From positions 1 through 11,187 of the forward strand of contig CAMLRG010000177.1 in NCBI GenBank assembly GCA_946482335.1: a stretch of DNA of 11,187 bases. The letters run 5' to 3'. Position 1 is the stretch's first letter. Each line of letters starts with the position of its first letter. The DNA is from an uncultured Duganella sp. Lineage in GTDB: Bacteria; Pseudomonadota; Gammaproteobacteria; Burkholderiales; Burkholderiaceae. Under the pieces are notes generated by a model. That model saw only the letters and a program-made list of their open reading frames with translations. It ran no database searches and was not told where the DNA came from. Shown one piece after another: positions 7,729 to 11,187 of the stretch. The translations under genes and the position numbers were made by a program.

Positions 7729-7847
7729 CAAAACCGGTAAGTCCGCCGGATGGCCGTCCCGTCTGACCCGCAGGGTCCGACACCGGTTCGCGACCGCCGC
7801 CGACCAGTGTCTGACCCTGCGGGTCAGACACTGGTGTGCCGGTTTTG
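7729..7847. repeat. Palindromic intergenic repeat element, copy 1
   Basis: The element is bounded by a 9-bp inverted repeat, CAAAACCGG (7729-7737) and CCGGTTTTG (7839-7847). Inside are two stem-loops of one family. GTCTGACCC/GGGTCCGAC (7761-7781) has one mismatch. CCAGTGTCTGACCC/GGGTCAGACACTGG (7804-7834) has perfect 14-bp arms around TGC. A second copy in the opposite orientation lies at 9204-9318; the shared core reads GACGGGACGGCCATCCG on the minus strand here and GACGGGGCGGCCATCCG there. No transposase or clear target duplication is seen. It could be a REP-like or non-autonomous element. Confidence 0.8.
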
Positions 7848-7907
7848 CTGGCCAAGCCATTGATTTTAAAAGAACAAAAAATTTTCAAATTTTTTTCCAA
7901 AAAACCC

Positions 7908-7934
7908 TAAAGTTCCGCGCAGCCGCGCCGTTAC
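7908..7934 (+). promoter_or_regulatory. Sigma-28 (FliA) type promoter 1 upstream of flhD
   Basis: TAAAGTTC (7908-7915), 11 bases, then GCCGTTAC (7927-7934) match the FliA consensus TAAAGTTT-N11-GCCGATAA at 13 of 16 positions with the exact spacer. An A/T-tract region precedes it. Transcription would start near 7941, about 380 bases before flhD. Confidence 0.7.
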
Positions 7935-8016
7935 CCTTTCCAGAAGCCCGGTAAAAGGCTTGCTGTTCGGCAGTTTGGAGGGGTGCAAGAAAATTTAAAA
8001 TTTTTTGCGAAAACCC

Positions 8017-8043
8017 TAAAGTTCCTCAAAACCCTGCCGTTAC
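8017..8043 (+). promoter_or_regulatory. Sigma-28 (FliA) type promoter 2 upstream of flhD
   Basis: TAAAGTTC (8017-8024), 11 bases, then GCCGTTAC (8036-8043) give the same boxes as promoter 1, shifted by exactly 109 bases, with a different spacer sequence. The upstream A/T tract and AAAACCC are also repeated, so the unit is duplicated. The start would be near 8050, about 270 bases before flhD. Confidence 0.7.
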
Positions 8044-8050
8044 CAGTTCA

Positions 8051-8087
8051 GATGTCGCAAAAAAGCATCTCAGCGATATCGCATTTT
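8051..8087 (+). terminator. Terminator-like hairpin in the flhD leader
   Basis: GATGTCGC (8051-8058) can pair with GCGATATC (8073-8080) as an 8-bp stem with one G-U pair, followed by GCATTTTT. It lies just downstream of both sigma-28 boxes. It could end a short RNA from promoter 1 or act as an attenuator. The loop is long (14 bases) and the T tract short. GCGATATCGC (8073-8082) is also a perfect palindrome and could be a protein site instead. Confidence 0.35.
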
Positions 8088-8174
8088 TACCCTCGGCTCC
8101 TGAGTTTTCGGCGAGTCCGAACACCCCGCAAACCCGCGCCAATGCTGGCGTTGCCCCTCTATGGGCAGCCCTTT

Positions 8175-8191
8175 GTAGGACAAAATCCTAC
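8175..8191 (+). promoter_or_regulatory. GTAGGA-N5-TCCTAC inverted repeat upstream of flhD
   Basis: GTAGGA (8175-8180), CAAAA, TCCTAC (8186-8191) form a perfect 6-bp inverted repeat 132 bases before the flhD start. The form TAGGA-AAAA-TCCTA resembles the RcsB box of the E. coli flhDC promoter and the TTTCCTA heptads of BvgA, which represses the flhDC homologue of Bordetella. It is a likely operator for a NarL/LuxR-type response regulator, by inference only. Confidence 0.45.
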
Positions 8192-8277
8192 GGGGTCACT
8201 TCGCCTATTCCCGACCCAAAATACAGAGTGTGGCCTCTTTGCGCTTTGTACCGTCTCCAGCAGAATGTATCTCAACG

Positions 8278-8297
8278 GCAACGAATATTTGCGTTGC
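8278..8297 (+). promoter_or_regulatory. Leader hairpin before the flhD ribosome binding site
   Basis: GCAACG (8278-8283) and CGTTGC (8292-8297) form a perfect 6-bp stem with an 8-base loop, ending 14 bases before the AGGAG of flhD. ACAGGAG at the ribosome binding site also resembles a CsrA-type GGA site. A post-transcriptional role is possible but unproven. Confidence 0.3.
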
Positions 8298-8322
8298 AAG
8301 CAGATACCGACAGGAGATGGAC

Positions 8323-8640
8323 ATGACCGCAAACGACATGATGGCTGAAATCCGCGACGCGAACCTGAGCTACCTGATGCTCGCTCAGCAAATGATCCGC
8401 GCCGACAAGGTCACGGCAATCTTTCGCCTGGGCATTTCGGCCGACATCGCCGACCTGATCGAAGGCATGAGCAATGCCCAGATCCTGAAACTGGCAGGCG
8501 GCAACATGATGCTGGCCCGCTTCCGCTTCGACGACAGCGCCATCCTCGGCATGTTGACCAACTACAATAAGGACCGTTCCCTGGCCCAGTCCCACGCCGC
8601 CATCCTGATGGCCGGCCAGGCTGTCGAAGAAATCGCTTAA
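8323..8640 (+). CDS. flhD: Flagellar transcriptional regulator FlhD
   Basis: FlhD joins FlhC in a FlhD4C2 complex that activates class II flagellar promoters with sigma-70. The 105-residue protein has the family core EIRDANLSYLMLAQQMIRADK (9-29), AIFRLGIS (32-39) and LARFRFDD (64-71). The cysteine that forms the inter-subunit disulfide in E. coli (C65) is alanine here. The start is the ATG at 8323, since AGGAG (8312-8316) lies six bases upstream; an in-frame ATG at 8317 sits directly against that AGGAG and is less likely. The gene stops 10 bases before flhC. It is preceded by a long leader with two FliA-type promoters and a possible response-regulator operator, so expression is probably controlled at several levels. 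Confidence 0.95.
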   Translation: MTANDMMAEIRDANLSYLMLAQQMIRADKVTAIFRLGISADIADLIEGMSNAQILKLAGGNMMLARFRFDDSAILGMLTNYNKDRSLAQSHAAILMAGQAVEEIA

Positions 8641-8650
8641 GGAGCGCGCC

Positions 8651-9199
8651 ATGAGCAAGAAGAGTGTGGTGACCGAGGCGCAGGAGATCCAGTTGGCCAT
8701 CGAGCTGATCAACCTGGGCGCCCGCCTGCAATTGCTGGAAACCGAGGTGTCGCTGTCGCGCGAGCGCTTGCTCAAGCTGTACAAGGAACTCAAGGGCGTG
8801 TCGCCGCCGAAGGGCATGCTGCCTTTCTCGACCGACTGGTTCCTGACCTGGCAGCCGAATATCCACTCGTCGCTGTTCATGAATATCCATAATTTCCTGG
8901 TCGAGCACGCGGGCGCGACCGGCATCCGTGCGGTGATGAAGGCTTACCAGCTGTACCTGGAACAGATGCCGCCGGCTCCTGGCGAGGAGGCGCTGCTGTC
9001 GCTGACCCGCGCCTGGACCCTGGTCAAGTTCGCGGGCAGCGGCATGCTGCAGCTGAAGGCGTGTACTTGCTGCAAGGGTAAGTACGTGGTCGATGCCATG
9101 GACTTGAACCGCGATTACAAGTGCGGCTTGTGCCATATGCCTTCGCGGGCGGGGAAGACGCGCAAGGCTAAGGATGCTGCTGAGGCTGTGGCTGCTTGA
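8651..9199 (+). CDS. flhC: Flagellar transcriptional activator FlhC
   Basis: FlhC is the DNA-contacting partner of FlhD in the flagellar master complex. The 182-residue length is usual for beta- and gammaproteobacteria. The N-terminal helices carry EIQLAIELINLGARLQLLE (12-30), followed by LLKLYKELKGVSPPKGMLPFS (40-60). The C-terminal zinc site is intact, with C138, C140 and C141 in ACTCCKGKYV and C158 and C161 in YKCGLC. The AAGGAG that overlaps the flhD stop codon lies six bases before the ATG, so the pair is translated as one operon. The C-terminal tail after residue 165 is lysine- and alanine-rich and low in complexity. A palindromic repeat starts only five bases after the stop codon and could end or stabilise the message. 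Confidence 0.96.
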   Translation: MSKKSVVTEAQEIQLAIELINLGARLQLLETEVSLSRERLLKLYKELKGVSPPKGMLPFSTDWFLTWQPNIHSSLFMNIHNFLVEHAGATGIRAVMKAYQLYLEQMPPAPGEEALLSLTRAWTLVKFAGSGMLQLKACTCCKGKYVVDAMDLNRDYKCGLCHMPSRAGKTRKAKDAAEAVAA

Positions 9200-9203
9200 T
9201 CTT

Positions 9204-9318
9204 GGTGTCAGGCCCTTGGGTCTGACGGGGCGGCCATCCGACCGGTTTGCGGGTTTGTGGCCGCGATGCTGCGGGCCTGAACCGGTAAACCGGTGTCAGA
9301 CCCCTAGGGTCAGACGCC
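9204..9318. repeat. Palindromic intergenic repeat element, copy 2
   Basis: The element begins just after flhC. It has GTCAGGCCC/GGGTCTGAC (9207-9226), then GGGGCGGCCATCCGACCGGTTT shared with copy 1 in reverse. Next come ACCGGTTT (9241-9248) facing AAACCGGT (9287-9294), and finally a stem GGTGTCAGACCC-CTA-GGGTCAGACGCC (about 9292-9318). Neither stem is followed by a T run, so a factor-independent terminator is not supported. Copies 1 and 2 bracket flhDC in opposite orientations. Confidence 0.75.
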
Positions 9319-9325
9319 CTTTCGT

Positions 9326-9331
9326 TATACT
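9326..9331 (+). promoter_or_regulatory. Candidate -10 box giving a leaderless methyltransferase mRNA
   Basis: TATACT (9326-9331) is a good -10 hexamer located so that the start point would fall on or next to the A of the ATG at 9338. No ribosome binding site precedes that ATG. The -35 region lies inside the repeat element and has no clear consensus. Confidence 0.4.
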
Positions 9332-9337
9332 GCGGCG

Positions 9338-10090
9338 ATGAATTTTAGAGTTCCGGCTATTCAGGCGCTGCTGGTCCAGGCGGGAGCGCTGCTGCCTTGC
9401 GCGGCGCTGGCGGTGGCGGCCGATGCCGTCGGCGCCGGCTTGACGCTGCTGCAGGCGGCGCTGCTGCAAGGCTTGCTGGCCGCCGCCCTCAGCTGGAAGC
9501 TGGGCCTGGCGCGCTGGTGGTTGCCAATCCAGTTATTCTTCCCGCTTGCGCTGCTGGCCGGCCTGGCACTGCACTTGCCGCCGTGGCTGGCCGGGGTGGC
9601 TTTCCTCATCCTGCTGGGCTGGTACTGGTCCACTTACCGGACCCAGGTCCCTTACTATCCTTCCAATCCCGCCGTGTGGCGTGCCGTGCTGGCCGAACTG
9701 CCGCAGGGCGGGGCGCTGCGCATGATCGATATCGGCAGCGGGCTGGGCGGCTTCACGCTGCACCTGGCGGCGGCCAGGCCGGAGTCGGACGTGGCGGGCA
9801 TCGAGCTGGCGCCGCTGCCCTGGCTGGTGTCGCGCCTGCGTGCCAGCCTGAGCGGCAGCCGCGCCCGTTTCCTGCGCGGCGACTACGAACGGCTGAATTT
9901 TGCAGAATACGACCTGGTGTTTGCCTACCTGTCGCCGGCGGCCATGCCGGCCTTGTGGCGCAAAGCCCAGCGTGAAATGCGGCCCGGAAGTTTGCTTGCT
10001 AGTTACGAATTTGAGATTCCAGCAACGTCCGGCGTCAAGACCATCCATACCACAGAGAGCGGTCCGCTCCTCTATATAAGAGCGTTTTAG
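9338..10090 (+). CDS. Membrane-anchored class I SAM-dependent methyltransferase
   Basis: This is a 250-residue protein. Residues 8-98 are strongly hydrophobic and hold three or four membrane helices (about 8-30, 36-53, 62-80, 84-98). The rest is a cytosolic Rossmann methyltransferase domain. Motif I is MIDIGSGLGGF (129-139), binding SAM through D131 and the glycines. GIELAPLPW (154-162) carries the acidic residue (E156) that holds the ribose, and FLRGDYERLNF follows with a motif-II-like position. The substrate is unknown; lipid, quinone or membrane-protein methylation would suit the topology. The ATG at 9338 is the only well-placed start and has no clear ribosome binding site. The gene lies between flhC and motA, where it is not a classical flagellar gene, and it directly follows a repeat element, so it may be an insertion into the locus. 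Confidence 0.8.
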   Translation: MNFRVPAIQALLVQAGALLPCAALAVAADAVGAGLTLLQAALLQGLLAAALSWKLGLARWWLPIQLFFPLALLAGLALHLPPWLAGVAFLILLGWYWSTYRTQVPYYPSNPAVWRAVLAELPQGGALRMIDIGSGLGGFTLHLAAARPESDVAGIELAPLPWLVSRLRASLSGSRARFLRGDYERLNFAEYDLVFAYLSPAAMPALWRKAQREMRPGSLLASYEFEIPATSGVKTIHTTESGPLLYIRAF

Positions 10091-10102
10091 AGGCTGTTTT
10101 CC

Positions 10103-10131
10103 TTGCCGCAGAGGCGTCTTCACGCTATTGT
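10103..10131 (+). promoter_or_regulatory. Possible sigma-70 promoter for motA
   Basis: TTGCCG (10103-10108), a 17-base spacer and TATTGT (10126-10131) match four of six bases in each box. The start would be near 10138, about 48 bases before motA. No FliA-type box was found here. Confidence 0.35.
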
Positions 10132-10133
10132 AG

Positions 10134-10146
10134 TTCCACTGTGGAA
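10134..10146 (+). promoter_or_regulatory. TTCCAC-T-GTGGAA palindrome upstream of motA
   Basis: Perfect 6-bp arms (10134-10139 and 10141-10146) around one T overlap the predicted motA start point. This could be an operator; the protein is unknown. Confidence 0.35.
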
Positions 10147-10185
10147 TATTATTGCTTTTAACTAGCTCTCGGGGAGTTTGCGCGC

Positions 10186-11046
10186 TTGTTAGTCATCGTC
10201 GGTTACATCATTGTTTGCGCGTCGGTTTTCGGCGGTTTCGCACTGAGTGGCGGCCACCTTGCCTCCTTGTTCCAGCCCCTCGAACTGCTGATGATCGGCG
10301 GTGCGGCGGCGGGCGCTTTCTTCGTCGGTAATAACGGCAAGGCGGTCAAGGCCACGCTGGGCGCCATCCCGGGCTTGTTCAAAGGCTCGCGCTACACCAA
10401 GGACTTGTACATGGAGCTGATGTCGCTCTTGTTCGACGTCCTGTCCAAAGTGCGCAAGGAAGGTTTGATGTCGATCGAAGGCGATATCGACAAGCCGGAA
10501 GAGAGCCCGCTGTTCAGCAAGTATCCGGCGGTGCTGGAGGACCATCACATCGTGGAATTCATGACCGACTACCTGCGTCTTATGGTGTCGGGCAATATGG
10601 ATGCCTTCCAGATCGAGAACCTGATGGATAACGAAATCGAGACCCACCACCAGGAAGGCCATGTGCCGGCCCATTGCATCGCCAAGCTGGGCGACGGCTT
10701 GCCGGCTTTCGGTATCGTGGCGGCGGTGATGGGCGTGGTGCACACCATGGAATCGGTGGGTATCCCGCCTTCCGAACTGGGTATCCTGATCGCGAAAGCG
10801 CTGGTCGGTACCTTCCTGGGTATCTTGCTGGCCTACGGTTTCGTCGGCCCGCTGGCCAGCCTGCTGGAGCAGAAGCTGGACGAATCGACCAAGATGTTCC
10901 AGTGCGTGAAAGTGACCCTGCTGGCCAGCCTGAACGGCTACGCGCCCGCGCTGGCGGTGGAATTCGGCCGCAAGGTGCTGTATTCGACCGAGCGCCCAAG
11001 CTTCGCCGAGCTGGAAGAACATATCAAGAAATCGAAGTCGAAGTAA
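10186..11046 (+). CDS. motA: Flagellar motor stator protein MotA
   Basis: MotA forms the proton-driven stator with MotB in the inner membrane and pushes on the rotor protein FliG. The 286 residues hold four membrane helices (about 2-22, 33-50, 172-190, 200-222) and the large cytosolic loop between the second and third. E. coli key residues occur at identical numbers: R90 and E98 in the FliG-contacting loop, P173 in LPAFGIV and P222 in GFVGPLAS. This exact match supports the TTG start at 10186. GGGGAG (10171-10176) lies nine bases upstream, and no in-frame ATG lies nearby. The rare start codon may lower expression. motB follows after 18 bases. The gene is separated from flhC by a repeat and a methyltransferase gene. 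Confidence 0.96.
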   Translation: MLVIVGYIIVCASVFGGFALSGGHLASLFQPLELLMIGGAAAGAFFVGNNGKAVKATLGAIPGLFKGSRYTKDLYMELMSLLFDVLSKVRKEGLMSIEGDIDKPEESPLFSKYPAVLEDHHIVEFMTDYLRLMVSGNMDAFQIENLMDNEIETHHQEGHVPAHCIAKLGDGLPAFGIVAAVMGVVHTMESVGIPPSELGILIAKALVGTFLGILLAYGFVGPLASLLEQKLDESTKMFQCVKVTLLASLNGYAPALAVEFGRKVLYSTERPSFAELEEHIKKSKSK

Positions 11047-11064
11047 TGGAAGCGAGGACCTGCC

Positions 11065-11187
11065 ATGGCTGAAGAAGGCCTGCGGCCCATCATCGTCAAG
11101 AAGATCAAGAAAGGCGGCGGCGGTCACCACGGCGGCGCCTGGAAGATCGCCTATGCCGACTTCGTGACGGCCATGATGGCCTTCTTC
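11065..11187 (+). CDS. motB: Flagellar motor protein MotB (3' partial)
   Basis: Only the first 41 codons are in the window. They read through a basic, glycine-rich cytosolic tail ([13 protein letters not shown]) into the start of the single membrane helix, [14 protein letters not shown]32 is at the same number as the essential proton-carrying aspartate of E. coli MotB. The C-terminal peptidoglycan-binding OmpA-like domain would lie beyond the window edge. The ATG at 11065 has GAGGA (11054-11058) six bases upstream. It is coupled to motA in one operon, with which it assembles as a MotA5B2 stator. Confidence 0.95.
   Translation, partial: MAEEGLRPIIVKKIKKGGGGHHGGAWKIAYADFVTAMMAFF

Larger units (their letters stand above)
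7673..8322. other. Long regulatory intergenic region between kynU and flhD
   Basis: About 650 bases without a credible gene separate the divergent kynU and flhD. From left to right it holds the kynU promoter, a palindromic repeat element (7729-7847), a strongly A/T-rich stretch (7861-7907), two sigma-28 type promoters on a duplicated unit, a terminator-like hairpin, a GTAGGA/TCCTAC inverted repeat and a hairpin before the flhD ribosome binding site. A frame open at 7983-8348 runs across these sites and has no family resemblance. Confidence 0.8.

Noticed and set aside
7729..7847. CRISPR repeats.
   Set aside because: There are only two stem-loops with no regular spacers and no cas genes; they are intergenic palindromes.
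7673..7900. An N-terminal extension of kynureninase by 76 residues.
   Set aside because: It reads through the palindromic repeat element; the family N-terminus and the ribosome binding site support the ATG at 7672.
7983..8348. A 121-codon open frame upstream of and overlapping flhD.
   Set aside because: It runs across the second FliA box and hairpins and into flhD in another frame; no ribosome binding site and no family resemblance.
9292..9325. The second stem of repeat copy 2 as a factor-independent terminator for flhC.
   Set aside because: The stem has a mismatch and is followed by CCTTTCG, not a T run.
10189..11130. A 313-codon open frame antisense to motA.
   Set aside because: It is a shadow of motA, whose R90, E98, P173 and P222 are intact.

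Overview
The window looks like chromosome of a GC-rich, flagellated betaproteobacterium, most likely Oxalobacteraceae (Massilia, Duganella or Janthinobacterium type). The reasons are high-GC third positions, an flhDC-motAB flagellar block, a PEP-CTERM protein, a kynurenine pathway pair, and GTCTGACCC/GGGTCAGAC intergenic palindromes, which I recall from that family but cannot verify here. The genus is an inference.

Left part (1-4819). A 5'-truncated PAS-GGDEF diguanylate cyclase overlaps cysC (APS kinase) by 4 bases. Convergent to cysC lie a PAPS-dependent sulfotransferase and, overlapping it, a divergent arginase-fold protein. cysC would make PAPS and the sulfotransferase could spend it, so these may form a sulfation module of unknown substrate. 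Divergent from the sulfotransferase is an AhpD/carboxymuconolactone decarboxylase-like gene, preceded by an exact match to the ECF41 sigma-factor promoter motif. It converges on a secreted CHRD/PEP-CTERM protein. Both convergent pairs end on the same four bases, CTAG, which supply both stop codons.

Middle part (4940-7672, minus strand). Kynureninase (kynU), tryptophan 2,3-dioxygenase (kynA) and a secreted RNase T2 form a tight operon. The two kyn enzymes carry out the first and third steps of tryptophan to anthranilate. The formamidase (kynB) of the second step is not in the window, and the RNase sits at the end of the operon.

The 7673-8322 intergenic region is the only long gene-free stretch. 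It holds the kynU promoter, a 119-bp palindromic repeat element, two tandem sigma-28 (FliA) type promoters on a roughly 109-bp duplicated unit, a terminator-like hairpin, a GTAGGA-N5-TCCTAC inverted repeat resembling a RcsB/BvgA-type site, and a leader hairpin before flhD.

Right part (8323-11187, plus strand). flhD and flhC encode the flagellar master activator. A second copy of the palindromic repeat and a membrane-anchored SAM methyltransferase gene follow, then motA (TTG start) and the first 41 codons of motB. The methyltransferase and repeat separate flhDC from the stator genes. The sigma-28 boxes upstream of flhD suggest the late flagellar sigma factor feeds back on the master regulator, or drives a leader RNA there.
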